Origin: Ascidiaceihabitans sp047624005
GTDB lineage: Bacteria; Pseudomonadota; Alphaproteobacteria; Rhodobacterales; Rhodobacteraceae
Direction: 5' to 3'
Assembly: GCA_047624005.1 (NCBI GenBank)
Contig: JBLHPE010000009.1
Coordinates: forward strand, 3,888 to 67,887
Length of the DNA stretch: 64,000 bases
The notes under the pieces were generated by a model. That model was given only the letters and a program-made list of their open reading frames with translations, did no database searches and was not told the DNA's origin. Position numbers and translations under genes: made by a program. How positions within the stretch are numbered: position 1 is the stretch's first letter; each line of letters starts with the position of its first letter. Below, piece by piece: positions 28,016-36,565 of this stretch.

Positions 28016-28570
28016 CTAGATATCTTCGCCCTTGGGTCCAAGCGGGGCACCTTTGGCAATTAGGGCACGTTCTGACAGCCACGGATTGTTTTCCAGCGCT
28101 TCCAACATCTGCACACGGGCGTCCGCGAAACGTTCCAATTGCATCAATGTCAGCGCACGACCGGACTGCGCAGCAACGTGGTTGGGGTTCAAAACCAATG
28201 CCGCATCAAGGTCCACCAAAGCCCCGGCGAAATTGCCCTGCAGGAATTGAACGTAGGCCCGTTGGTTGAAACCTTCAGCATATGTCGGACAGTACTGCGC
28301 CAACTTGTCGAAATCGTTGGACGCACCCGCAAAATCATAACTATCACGGCGTTCCATGCCGCGATCCAACACCTCTTGCGCTTGGGCATTGGGTGCGCGC
28401 AACCAAACCTTCCACATCTCGCTAGACACTGTCCTGCCTTCCGCCTCGGATGGGGCAGACCGTGCGGCCGCAATCAGATTGTTCAGTTCTGCCCCGTGAT
28501 CCGCTGGATCGGGGCAATCATCAGCCCACGCGGGGCCAGCCATCAGTGCCAAAGCAAATAAAATACGCAT
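28016..28570 (-). CDS. Periplasmic TPR-repeat protein
   Basis: The 184-residue product has a signal peptide ending in GPAWA near residue 16. At least two TPR-like units follow (about residues 70-105 and 106-165, with A-x-x-D-x-x-x-A-L-x-L-N-P-N spacing). Such repeats bind other proteins; the partner is unknown. It lies between tRNA-Leu and the putR-like gene and has its own ATG with no overlap. Confidence 0.8.
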   Translation of the reverse strand: MRILFALALMAGPAWADDCPDPADHGAELNNLIAAARSAPSEAEGRTVSSEMWKVWLRAPNAQAQEVLDRGMERRDSYDFAGASNDFDKLAQYCPTYAEGFNQRAYVQFLQGNFAGALVDLDAALVLNPNHVAAQSGRALTLMQLERFADARVQMLEALENNPWLSERALIAKGAPLGPKGEDI

Positions 28571-28625
28571 GCATCAATACTTGGCGCATATCGCTCGCAG
28601 GTCAAGAAACATCTTTGTGCGGTGT

Positions 28626-29102
28626 TCAGTTGGTTTCTGCCAAAACAGTTTCTTTCACCGCTTCCATCGCAACATAGGTCGACGTCGACGCGATGTGCGG
28701 CAACGTCGAAATCGTCTCGCCCAAGAAGATACGGTACTGCGCCATGTTCGAGGTGCGGACCTTAAGAAGGTAGTCAAAATGGCTAGCAATCATATGGGCT
28801 TGTTCGATCTCAGGAACCTTTGCCACCGCCGCATTAAAGGCTCGCAATGCCGCTTCACGGGTATCGTTTAACTTCACCTCGACAAACGCCACATGGTCCA
28901 ATCCCAACCGGATGGGGTCCAACATCGCCCGGTATCCAAGGATAACCCCAGAGCTTTCCAATCGCCGGAGACGCGCCTGTGTCGGCGACTTTGACAAACC
29001 AATCCGGCCTGCCAGTTCGGTCAGGCTGATCCGGCCGTCCTTTGCCAGAACCTCAAGAATCGAAGTGTCGAAACGATCCAACTCAGAATGATTAAAAATC
29101 AC
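28626..29102 (-). CDS. putR: Lrp/AsnC-family regulator, probable proline-utilisation activator
   Basis: The 158-residue product has the Lrp helix-turn-helix (LDRFDTSILEVLAKDGRISL, then AGRIGLSKSPTQARLRRLE) and an AsnC/RAM effector domain. It is divergent from putA, the arrangement of PutR in Rhodobacter and relatives, where the protein activates putA in response to proline. GTG 29102 is chosen because GGATAG lies upstream and because a longer frame from 29156 would run through a likely operator at 29121-29138. The symbol rests on this context. Confidence 0.85.
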   Translation of the reverse strand: MIFNHSELDRFDTSILEVLAKDGRISLTELAGRIGLSKSPTQARLRRLESSGVILGYRAMLDPIRLGLDHVAFVEVKLNDTREAALRAFNAAVAKVPEIEQAHMIASHFDYLLKVRTSNMAQYRIFLGETISTLPHIASTSTYVAMEAVKETVLAETN

Positions 29103-29120
29103 GTTTTCTATCCAATATTT

Positions 29121-29138
29121 ACGCCAAAGTTCTGGCGT
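29121..29138. promoter_or_regulatory. Candidate PutR operator
   Basis: ACGCCA-AAGTTC-TGGCGT is a perfect 6-base dyad between the divergent putR and putA starts. It lies 69-86 bases from the putA ATG. Binding by the Lrp-type regulator is inferred from position only. Confidence 0.4.
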
Positions 29139-29206
29139 TGATGTGAAGTTAAGCACAAACGACTTATGATCATCGAATACAGTGACCTAAATGGAAAGGG
29201 ACGCTT

Positions 29207-32200
29207 ATGTCAAATACACTGATTCACCGGATTGACGAAAACACCTATGGCGACCACGCACCAGTGGTTGATCATCTGATCGCTTTGGCCAACCTTTCCG
29301 AAAAAGACCGCAAGGACATCGTCGCAGAAGCCGCCAAACTTGTTGACCGAATTCGCCACGAGGCCGCCCCAGGCTTGATGGAAGTGTTCTTAGCCGAATA
29401 CGGCCTTTCCACGGATGAGGGTGTCGCCCTGATGTGCTTGGCCGAAGCATTGTTGCGTGTTCCGGACGCCGACACCATTGATGCCTTAATCGAAGATAAA
29501 ATCGCCCCCTCCGATTGGGGCAAGCACTTGGGCAAATCTGCGTCCTCTCTGGTGAACGCGTCCACGTGGGCGTTGATGCTAACGGGTCGCGTTCTAGACG
29601 ACGACGCCCCCGGCCCCGCACGCCACCTACATTCCGCTTTAAAACGCGTTGGCGAACCCGTCATTCGCGCCGCCGTCTCACGTGCGATGAAAGAAATGGG
29701 CCGCCAGTTCGTTTTAGGGGAAGACATCAATTCCGCCATGAAACGCGCCGCAGGGATGGAGAAAAAGGGCTTCACCTATTCCTACGATATGCTGGGCGAA
29801 GCGGCACGGACCGAAGGCGACGCGAAACGCTACCACCTTAGCTATTCCCGTGCGATTTCAGCCATTGCCACAGCTTGCACACATGATGACGTCCGCAGCA
29901 ATCCGGGCATCTCGGTCAAGCTGTCTGCCCTTCATCCGCGTTACGAGTTGGCCAAACGTAAAGACGTCTTGCGCAATTTAACGCCCCGTTTGCGATCGCT
30001 TGCCTTGCTGGCAAAATCCGCTGGCATGGGGCTGAACATAGACGCCGAAGAAGCAGACCGCCTTGGCCTTTCCCTAGAAGTAATCGAAGCTGTTGTATCA
30101 GAACCAGCTTTGGCTGGATGGGACGGCTTTGGGGTCGTTGTCCAAGCCTATGGCCCACGCGCCGAGACAGCAATCCAAGCGCTCTACGATATGGCCATCA
30201 AATACGACCGGAAATTCATGGTCCGTTTGGTCAAAGGTGCCTATTGGGACACGGAGATTAAGCTGGCCCAGACCCTTGGCATGGAACACTTCCCCGTCTT
30301 CACGCAAAAGGCACAGACCGACGTCAGCTATATCGCAAACGCGCGTAAATTGCTGGGCATGACGGACCGGATCTATCCCCAGTTCGCCACACACAACGCC
30401 CACACTGTCGCCGCGGTCTTGCACATGGCAACCGATCCACAATCGTATGAGTTCCAGCGTTTACATGGCATGGGCGAAGCGATGCACACGATGGTTATGC
30501 AAGACAACAACACCCGCTGCCGCATCTATGCGCCTGTCGGTGCACATCGCGATTTGCTGGCTTATTTGGTGCGTCGCTTGCTGGAAAACGGTGCGAACTC
30601 CAGCTTCGTCAATCAGATCGTCGACGAAGAGGTTGCACCTGAAATCGTCGCAGCGGACCCATTTGATGCAGTAAGTACTGAGGGTCATCCAATCCCAGTT
30701 GGTCGCGACTTGTATCAGCCAGAGCGGACAAATTCGATGGGGTTTGATCTGGCCCATGCACCAACATTGTCCAAAGTAGATACCGCACGCGCACCATTTC
30801 AAACGTCCCAGTGGGCTGCTGCCCCTCTTCTAAATGGCACAGCCACGCCAGCCGCCAGCATTGCAGTTATAAACCCAGCCGACGCAACAGACCACGTTGG
30901 CACTGCGCAATACGCGTCCCTCAAAGACGTTGAAACCGCTGTCGCAAACGCGAAAACATGGGACGCGCCTGTGTCCGAGCGGGCCCGTATTCTCAACACC
31001 GCCGCTGATCTTTACGAGGCGAATTTTGGCGAACTCTTTGCCCTCCTCACCCGCGAAGCTGGTAAATCGCTACTCGATTGTGTGGCTGAATTGCGCGAAG
31101 CCGTTGATTTTTTGCGCTTTTACGCAGCCCAAGCCACCGACGAGGCGCCAGCTGGCGTCGCCCTGTGCATCTCGCCGTGGAACTTTCCTCTGGCAATCTA
31201 TTCTGGTCAAATCGGGGCGGCCCTTGCGTCTGGCAACGCTGTCCTTGCTAAACCTGCTGAACAAACCAGCCTGATGGCACATCGCACCGCCCAATTGTTG
31301 CACCAAGCTGGCGTGCCAAAACACGCCCTGCAACTTTTGCCAGGTGGTGGTGATATTGGTGGGGCGCTAACGGCTCAGCCAAACCTCAACGTCGTCGTAT
31401 TTACTGGGTCAACAGGAACGGCACTGCGTATCCGCGCCAGCTTGGCTGCCAACGCACCAGCCACGTCGCTGATCGCCGAAACGGGCGGTCTAAACGCCAT
31501 GATTGTCGACAGCACAGCCCTGCCCGAACAGGCGGTTGCTGCGATTGTCGAAAGTTCCTTTCAATCGGCAGGCCAACGCTGTTCCGCCCTGCGTTGCCTT
31601 TACATCCAAGAAGACATCGCGCCCGCATTCATCAAAATGCTCAAAGGGGCAATGGACGCGTTGGACGTTGGTCAACCGTGGGATATCGCAACAGATGTAG
31701 GCCCAGTCATCGACGAACAAGCCCGCGCAAAGATCGCTGCACATATCACGTCTCACAGCGCAGATATCCTGCACCAACTGCCCACGCCTGAGGCAGGAAC
31801 GTTCATCGCACCGACCCTTATCAAGGTCGACGGTATCGCGGATATGAAAGAGGAAATCTTCGGCCCAGTCCTTCACCTCGCCACCTACAAATCTCATGAA
31901 CTTGATGCCGTTATTGATGCGATCAACGCAACTGGGTACGGGCTGACCTTTGGCCTGCACACACGTATCGACGACCGTGTGCAGCACGTCTCGGATCGGA
32001 TCATGGCGGGCAACGTCTATATCAATCGCAACCAAATTGGTGCGATTGTTGGCAGCCAACCCTTTGGCGGCACTGGCCTTTCCGGCACAGGTCCCAAAGC
32101 CGGTGGACCAGATTACTTGCTGCGGTTCCGTGCGCCAAAGCCTGCGGGTGCTGCGGGTGAATGGGCAACCACCCAATCCGAGTTGCCAAAGATCACAACA

Positions 32201-32602
32201 ACCGCGCAGTTGATCAAAGAAATCACGCTTCCTGGCCCTACAGGTGAATCCAATCGCCTTAGCAGCATGTCCTGCGCACCAATCTTGTGCATGGGTCCGG
32301 GGGCAAATGCGGCCGCGGCACAAGCACAAGCTGTCACAGCCTTGGGCGGCCAAGCTGTTGCAGCCACTGGCACCATAGCGCCGTCATTGCTCACCGACGG
32401 GCCAGCCTATGGCGGCATCATATGGTGGGGTGACACAGCCACCGCGCAAGCCATCGACAAGGCACTCGCCAAACGCACCGACGCGATCATGCCGTTGATC
32501 ACTTCACAGCCCGACGCAGGGCATGCGCATGAAGAACGTCACATCTGCATCGACACCACCGCATCGGGCGGTAACGCGGCCTTGCTGGGCGAGATCAGCT
32601 AA
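29207..32602 (+). CDS. putA: Bifunctional proline dehydrogenase / delta-1-pyrroline-5-carboxylate dehydrogenase
   Basis: The 1131-residue enzyme oxidises proline to glutamate in two steps. The FAD-dependent barrel includes RLVKGAYWDTEIK near residue 340. The NAD-dependent aldehyde dehydrogenase part has its glutamate in AETGGLNAM and catalytic cysteine near 792 in AGQRCSALR. A C-terminal domain of about 100 residues follows. There is no N-terminal ribbon-helix-helix, so unlike the E. coli enzyme it does not repress its own gene; the divergent Lrp-type regulator does the control. The ATG has a GGAAAGGGACG leader. Confidence 0.97.
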   Translation: MSNTLIHRIDENTYGDHAPVVDHLIALANLSEKDRKDIVAEAAKLVDRIRHEAAPGLMEVFLAEYGLSTDEGVALMCLAEALLRVPDADTIDALIEDKIAPSDWGKHLGKSASSLVNASTWALMLTGRVLDDDAPGPARHLHSALKRVGEPVIRAAVSRAMKEMGRQFVLGEDINSAMKRAAGMEKKGFTYSYDMLGEAARTEGDAKRYHLSYSRAISAIATACTHDDVRSNPGISVKLSALHPRYELAKRKDVLRNLTPRLRSLALLAKSAGMGLNIDAEEADRLGLSLEVIEAVVSEPALAGWDGFGVVVQAYGPRAETAIQALYDMAIKYDRKFMVRLVKGAYWDTEIKLAQTLGMEHFPVFTQKAQTDVSYIANARKLLGMTDRIYPQFATHNAHTVAAVLHMATDPQSYEFQRLHGMGEAMHTMVMQDNNTRCRIYAPVGAHRDLLAYLVRRLLENGANSSFVNQIVDEEVAPEIVAADPFDAVSTEGHPIPVGRDLYQPERTNSMGFDLAHAPTLSKVDTARAPFQTSQWAAAPLLNGTATPAASIAVINPADATDHVGTAQYASLKDVETAVANAKTWDAPVSERARILNTAADLYEANFGELFALLTREAGKSLLDCVAELREAVDFLRFYAAQATDEAPAGVALCISPWNFPLAIYSGQIGAALASGNAVLAKPAEQTSLMAHRTAQLLHQAGVPKHALQLLPGGGDIGGALTAQPNLNVVVFTGSTGTALRIRASLAANAPATSLIAETGGLNAMIVDSTALPEQAVAAIVESSFQSAGQRCSALRCLYIQEDIAPAFIKMLKGAMDALDVGQPWDIATDVGPVIDEQARAKIAAHITSHSADILHQLPTPEAGTFIAPTLIKVDGIADMKEEIFGPVLHLATYKSHELDAVIDAINATGYGLTFGLHTRIDDRVQHVSDRIMAGNVYINRNQIGAIVGSQPFGGTGLSGTGPKAGGPDYLLRFRAPKPAGAAGEWATTQSELPKITTTAQLIKEITLPGPTGESNRLSSMSCAPILCMGPGANAAAAQAQAVTALGGQAVAATGTIAPSLLTDGPAYGGIIWWGDTATAQAIDKALAKRTDAIMPLITSQPDAGHAHEERHICIDTTASGGNAALLGEIS

Positions 32603-32614
32603 CCCCTTGACCCT

Positions 32615-32643
32615 ATCCCGCCAAAGCCTCAGCTTAGCGGGAT
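32615..32643 (+). promoter_or_regulatory. Inverted repeat covering the rhomboid start codon
   Basis: ATCCCGC (32615-32621) pairs with GCGGGAT (32637-32643), and the latter includes the first two bases of the rhomboid ATG at 32642. No clear ribosome site is seen in between. The hairpin may hide the start or may be the end of the putA message. Confidence 0.45.
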
Positions 32644-33379
32644 GTTACCAATTCGCGATCACAATCCGTCAGGGCGCACGCCCTATGTCACCTACGCGCT
32701 TATGGCCGCGAACATCCTGATATTCCTCAGCTATGTCGGGGCATTTTCGGATGCACGGGCGATAAGCGAGGTCTATTGGAACTGGGCCATGATCCCCGAA
32801 CGGTTCAGCCGGGGTGAAGCCCCATACACCATGATCTCGTCCATGTTCCTGCACGGCGGATGGATGCATCTTGCAGGCAATATGCTGTTCCTATGGATTT
32901 TTGGGGACAATATCGAGGACGAAATGGGTCATCTGCCCTACCTTGGCTTCTACCTCCTGACAGGGATCGCCGCAGGGCTGATCCACTACCTTTCAGCGCC
33001 CTATTCGAACGTACCAACCGTGGGGGCCTCAGGTGCCATCGCTGGGGTCATGGGCGGCTATCTGTTGCTGTTCCCCAAAGCCAAGGTCGACATCCTGCTG
33101 ATCTTGATCGTGTTCTTCCGGATCTTTCCAATCCCTGCTTGGATTATGTTGGTGGTGTGGTTCGCAATGCAGTTCTTTGGCGGCATCGGATCAAATCCGG
33201 AAACAGGCGGCGTGGCGTACTGGGCACACGCAGGTGGCTTCGTCGCAGGGATCATCTGCGCGATACCTGTTTGGTTAAAACGAGGTGGAACAGATTTCTG
33301 GAAAAACAACGACTATCACCCACCTCACCCTGAAGCTGTCTATTCACGCAGCAGCATTCCAAGGGTCAAGAAACGATGA
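32642..33379 (+). CDS. Rhomboid-family intramembrane serine protease
   Basis: The 245-residue protein has six to seven membrane segments. The catalytic pair is visible: serine near 130 in VGASGAIAGVMGGY and histidine near 196 in HAGGFVAG. The HGGWMHLAGNMLFLWIFG loop and helix near residues 74-92 are also typical. It cuts membrane proteins within the bilayer; the substrate is unknown. It follows putA by 39 bases and overlaps the GFA-family gene by 4 bases (ATGA). Confidence 0.92.
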   Translation: MLPIRDHNPSGRTPYVTYALMAANILIFLSYVGAFSDARAISEVYWNWAMIPERFSRGEAPYTMISSMFLHGGWMHLAGNMLFLWIFGDNIEDEMGHLPYLGFYLLTGIAAGLIHYLSAPYSNVPTVGASGAIAGVMGGYLLLFPKAKVDILLILIVFFRIFPIPAWIMLVVWFAMQFFGGIGSNPETGGVAYWAHAGGFVAGIICAIPVWLKRGGTDFWKNNDYHPPHPEAVYSRSSIPRVKKR

Positions 33380-33765
33380 AAATCACCGCCACCTGCCACT
33401 GCGGCGCAATCGAACTGACAGGCGATGCGCCAAACGGATACGAAGACGCTGCACGTTGTAATTGTTCGTTCTGCAAACGGCGACAAGCTGGCAACATCGG
33501 GGTGACTTCAGCAACTCTGAAAATCACCAAAGGCGTCGACAACCTTGGGCTTTACAGCTTTGGAACCCACACAGCACAACACTATTTCTGCAGAACCTAC
33601 GGAATTTACACGCATCACCGAACACGCTCCAATCCCCTGATGTGCGGCGTGAACCTAGGATGTATCGACGCGACACATCCCCTTGACCACGAACCAATCA
33701 CATGGCGCGATGGTATACCCCCCCTCAGACCGATAACCGCCGCCCTCGTTCATTTTGCTAAGTAA
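33376..33765 (+). CDS. GFA-family zinc protein with one zinc cysteine replaced by tyrosine
   Basis: The 129-residue product has the glutathione-dependent formaldehyde-activating (GFA) fold pattern: CHCG (C7, C9), CNCSFC (C28, C30, C33), and a late FCRTYGIYTHH. Family members usually read FCxxCGIYTHH there, so Cys at position 75 is Tyr (codon TAC at 33598-33600). The family binds zinc through these cysteines, so metal binding at one site is probably weakened. The gene is coupled to the rhomboid gene by an ATGA overlap. Function in vivo is unclear, as for most of this family. Confidence 0.82.
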   Translation: MKITATCHCGAIELTGDAPNGYEDAARCNCSFCKRRQAGNIGVTSATLKITKGVDNLGLYSFGTHTAQHYFCRTYGIYTHHRTRSNPLMCGVNLGCIDATHPLDHEPITWRDGIPPLRPITAALVHFAK

Positions 33766-33766
33766 A

Positions 33767-33806
33767 CTCCGGGGGAGACGCGCCTGCGCGGCGGGGGCAG
33801 CGCCCC
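33767..33806. repeat. Dispersed Rhodobacterales-type extragenic palindrome
   Basis: The stretch reads CTCCGGGGG, then ACGCGCCTGCGCGG, then GGGGGCAGCGCCCC. It can form two short GC-rich hairpins directly after the GFA gene stop. It matches my memory of a repeat found at many gene ends in this order. Related GGGGGTCTGGGGG sequence occurs at 58657-58683. Confidence 0.55.
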
Positions 33807-33838
33807 AAATAAAAAAGGCCCCGCATCACAGCGAGGCC
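33807..33838 (-). terminator. Rho-independent terminator of the inositol-phosphatase gene
   Basis: On the minus strand GGCCTCGC pairs with GCGGGGCC around a 6-base loop, followed by T6 A T3. It lies about 25 bases after the stop of the minus-strand gene at 33861. Confidence 0.9.
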
Positions 33839-33860
33839 AACTTTAGCATTTCAAGTAAGA

Positions 33861-34649
33861 TCAAGACTTACGAATAATCTTAGTCAAATGACCAAACAAC
33901 GGCTCATTTGCGCAAATGATCTCGCCGTCCTCGATAATATTGCCATTCGGGTTCAACGGCTCAACCAAGCCACCAGCTTCACGGACAATCAACGAACCAG
34001 CCGCGATATCCCATGAATTCAAGCGACGTTCCCAATACCCGTCATAGCGACCAGCAGCGACATAAGCTAAATCCAATGCAGCAGATCCCCAGCGACGTAC
34101 GCCAGCAACCGCAGGCATCAAACGGGCCAATTCTTGCAATGTCACTGGCAAATCGGAACGGCCACCAAACGGCAAACCCGTTGCAAACACAGCCTCGATC
34201 ATCTTGATCCGGCCAGACACGCGCATACGGCTGTCGTTCATCCAAGCGCCCGTGCCTTTTTCAGCAAAAAACATTTCATCCTTGGCAGGGTCAAACACAA
34301 CGCCCGCAACGATTTGGCCTTTATGCTCTAAAGCGATCGAAACTGCCCAGTGCGGCAATCCGTGTAAAAAGTTAGTCGTGCCATCTAGCGGATCAACAAT
34401 CCAACGACGTGTCGGATCGGCTCCTGCTTCTTCGCCACCTTCTTCGGCAATCCAGCCGTAAGTGGGGCGTGCACCCATTAATTCGTCTTTAATAATCTTC
34501 TCAGCGGCAATGTCTGCCTTGCTGACAAAATCACCAGCCCCCTTCATCGACACCTGAAGGTTCTCGACCTCGCGAAAGTCTTTGACCAGGGCACGGCCAG
34601 CTTTGCGGGCGGCTTTGATCATGATGTTTAGGTTTGCGCTGCCGATCAT
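33861..34649 (-). CDS. suhB: Inositol monophosphatase family protein
   Basis: The 262-residue product has the metal site motifs of the family: AEEGGEE near residue 66-72, WIVDPLDGTTNFLHG near 82-96, and the late WDIAAGSLIVREAGG near 212. It hydrolyses inositol phosphate or a similar sugar phosphate; in bacteria SuhB also acts in rRNA transcription. ATG 34649 is chosen because AGGAG lies 8 bases upstream and the family domain starts there; the longer frame upstream is non-coding. A strong terminator follows. Confidence 0.92.
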   Translation of the reverse strand: MIGSANLNIMIKAARKAGRALVKDFREVENLQVSMKGAGDFVSKADIAAEKIIKDELMGARPTYGWIAEEGGEEAGADPTRRWIVDPLDGTTNFLHGLPHWAVSIALEHKGQIVAGVVFDPAKDEMFFAEKGTGAWMNDSRMRVSGRIKMIEAVFATGLPFGGRSDLPVTLQELARLMPAVAGVRRWGSAALDLAYVAAGRYDGYWERRLNSWDIAAGSLIVREAGGLVEPLNPNGNIIEDGEIICANEPLFGHLTKIIRKS

Positions 34650-34807
34650 GGCGGGGACTCCTGCAAGGATTAAGCCCGCGCTATACGACCTACTGTGTGG
34701 CTTGCCAAGGGGTGACTCCCCCCTAGCCTGCGGAACACGCACGTAGCGTCACAACTTGCCAGCGCGTCCATTCAACGCCACGCTCATCACAAATAGGGAG
34801 AACGCAC

Positions 34808-35848
34808 ATGACTGAACAAATGCAACGCATCACATTGGCAGGCCGCCCAACCGGCGCACCTGCCCCAGAACACTTTGGTTTTGAGACCTTGGACGTCCCG
34901 ACACCGGGTGAGGGAGAGATTTTGGTTCGCGTCCATTACATGTCCTTAGACCCTTACATGCGCGGACGCATGGACGACGGCAAAAGCTACGCCGCCCCCG
35001 TCCCAATCGGTGGCCCAATGGAAGGTGGATCAGTTGGCGAAGTCATCGCATCAAATTCATCAGCCTTCAAAGCTGGCGATTTTGCATTCGGTCCGTTTGG
35101 CTGGGCAACACATGCAACCGCAGACGCCCGCATGTGCCGCAAAGTTGATCCAGCCGAGGGTCCAATAACCGCGTCCCTTGGTGTGCTTGGCATGCCTGGC
35201 TTCACAGGCTGGTACGGCCTGATGGAATACGGTCGCCCAAAAGCTGGCGAAACATTGGTCGTTGCCGCAGCCACCGGTCCCGTTGGATCAATGGTTGGTC
35301 AGGTCGCCAAATCCTTGGGCCTAAAAACAGTCGGCATCGCTGGCGGCGCAGCCAAATGCAAAATGGCTGTCGATGTCTTCGGCTTTGACGCCTGCATCGA
35401 TCACCGCGCTTATGATGACGCACGTTCCTTGCGCGCTGCGGTTAAAGAAGCCTGTGGCGGCGGAATCGACATCTACTTCGAAAACGTTGGCGGCAAAGTG
35501 CTTGAAGCCGTGATCCCGCTGATGAAACCACACGGTCGCATTCCGATCTGTGGCATGATCAGCTGGTATAACGCTGGCGGCCTTGGCGCTGGTGCTAAGG
35601 ACGAGGGCATCACCGCCCCCGCACTGTGGCGCAACATTCTAGTCAACTTTATCTCAGTCAACGGTTTCATCATCTCGAACCACTGGGGGGACTTCCCCAA
35701 GTTCATGAAAGAAATCGCGCCAAAAGTTGCCTCCGGTGACATCAAAGTGGTTGAGGACATTGCTGAGGGTCTGGAGAACGCGCCAGCCGCCTTCATGGGC
35801 TTGCTGGAAGGTAAGAATGTCGGCAAGCAGATCGTTAAAGTGATCTAA
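34808..35848 (+). CDS. NADP-dependent oxidoreductase, zinc-free MDR family (CurA / prostaglandin-reductase type)
   Basis: The 346-residue product matches zinc-independent medium-chain reductases: an N-terminal LDPYMRGRM motif near residue 47-55, then the Rossmann region VVAAATGPVGSMVGQVAKSLG near 152-172, and IDIYFENVGG near 218. Such enzymes reduce double bonds of enones or alkenals with NADPH. The natural substrate is unknown. It has a good ribosome site (AATAGGGAGAACGCAC) and stands alone, with a stem-loop after its stop. Confidence 0.9.
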   Translation: MTEQMQRITLAGRPTGAPAPEHFGFETLDVPTPGEGEILVRVHYMSLDPYMRGRMDDGKSYAAPVPIGGPMEGGSVGEVIASNSSAFKAGDFAFGPFGWATHATADARMCRKVDPAEGPITASLGVLGMPGFTGWYGLMEYGRPKAGETLVVAAATGPVGSMVGQVAKSLGLKTVGIAGGAAKCKMAVDVFGFDACIDHRAYDDARSLRAAVKEACGGGIDIYFENVGGKVLEAVIPLMKPHGRIPICGMISWYNAGGLGAGAKDEGITAPALWRNILVNFISVNGFIISNHWGDFPKFMKEIAPKVASGDIKVVEDIAEGLENAPAAFMGLLEGKNVGKQIVKVI

Positions 35849-35854
35849 AACCAT

Positions 35855-35887
35855 TTTGGTCGGTGTATGTTTGATGCACCGACCAAA
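35855..35887 (+). terminator. Stem-loop after the oxidoreductase gene
   Basis: TTTGGTCGGTG pairs perfectly with CACCGACCAAA (11-base stem, 11-base loop), 7 bases after the stop. No T-tract follows, so this may stabilise the message end and not be a classic terminator. Confidence 0.5.
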
Positions 35888-35977
35888 TACCTACGCGATA
35901 CCGACGTAATACCGACGTTGGTTTTTGCTCCTAATCTCACTTTACATTGCCGACGCTCTAAGTTGGTATAGCGCATT

Positions 35978-36565
35978 ATGAGCGCATCCATCCCCCTTAT
36001 CATTTTCGCCCTCGTTGGCCTGTTCTCCCCCGGTCCAAACGTCGTGATGTTAACCGCGTCTGGCGCACGTTTCGGGTTTCGCGCGACCCTGCCCCATTTG
36101 CTAGGCGTGCCCATAGGAACAGGGTTGATTGCTGCCGCCAGCGCACTGGGTCTAAGCGCCATATTACTGGCCGCACCTAACCTGAAATTGGCCTTCCAAA
36201 TCCTGGCGGCATTGTGGATTTTGTGGCTGGCATACAAGACTGCCCAAGCAGGACGTGCAGGCAAAGCCGAAGACCGTGGCCGTCCCTTTCGTTTTCACGA
36301 AGCAATCCTATTTCAGGCAATAAATCCAAAGGTTTGGGCAATAACACTAGCCGCTTCTGCCGGCTTTGGCATCGGCCTTTCAGCACCCCTTGAAGCCCTA
36401 CGACTGCTCATCGTATTCAGCGCAGTCAACTTAGGTGTTTGCCTGTTTTGGACCACGATCGGCCATTTGCTTTCTGGCTTCCTAAACTCAGAACGCGTCT
36501 GGCGCGGTTTTATGACGACGATGGCCATTGTCATGGCCGCAACCGTGGTCTTAATATTCCTCTAA
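35978..36565 (+). CDS. LysE-family amino-acid/metabolite exporter
   Basis: The 195-residue protein has about six membrane segments and the LysE/RhtB opening pattern, GLFSPGPNVVMLTASGARFG (near residues 14-33), and a central FQAINPKVWAITLA motif near 110. It exports amino acids or related compounds. It ends convergently with metR, overlapping by 4 bases. An 11-base tandem repeat (ATACCGACGTA, ATACCGACGTT) lies about 60-80 bases upstream and may be an operator. Confidence 0.9.
   Translation: MSASIPLIIFALVGLFSPGPNVVMLTASGARFGFRATLPHLLGVPIGTGLIAAASALGLSAILLAAPNLKLAFQILAALWILWLAYKTAQAGRAGKAEDRGRPFRFHEAILFQAINPKVWAITLAASAGFGIGLSAPLEALRLLIVFSAVNLGVCLFWTTIGHLLSGFLNSERVWRGFMTTMAIVMAATVVLIFL

Noticed and set aside
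31490..32353. Long minus-strand frame of 287 codons inside putA
   Set aside because: Antisense of a clearly conserved enzyme; cysteine-, arginine- and tryptophan-rich composition typical of shadow frames.
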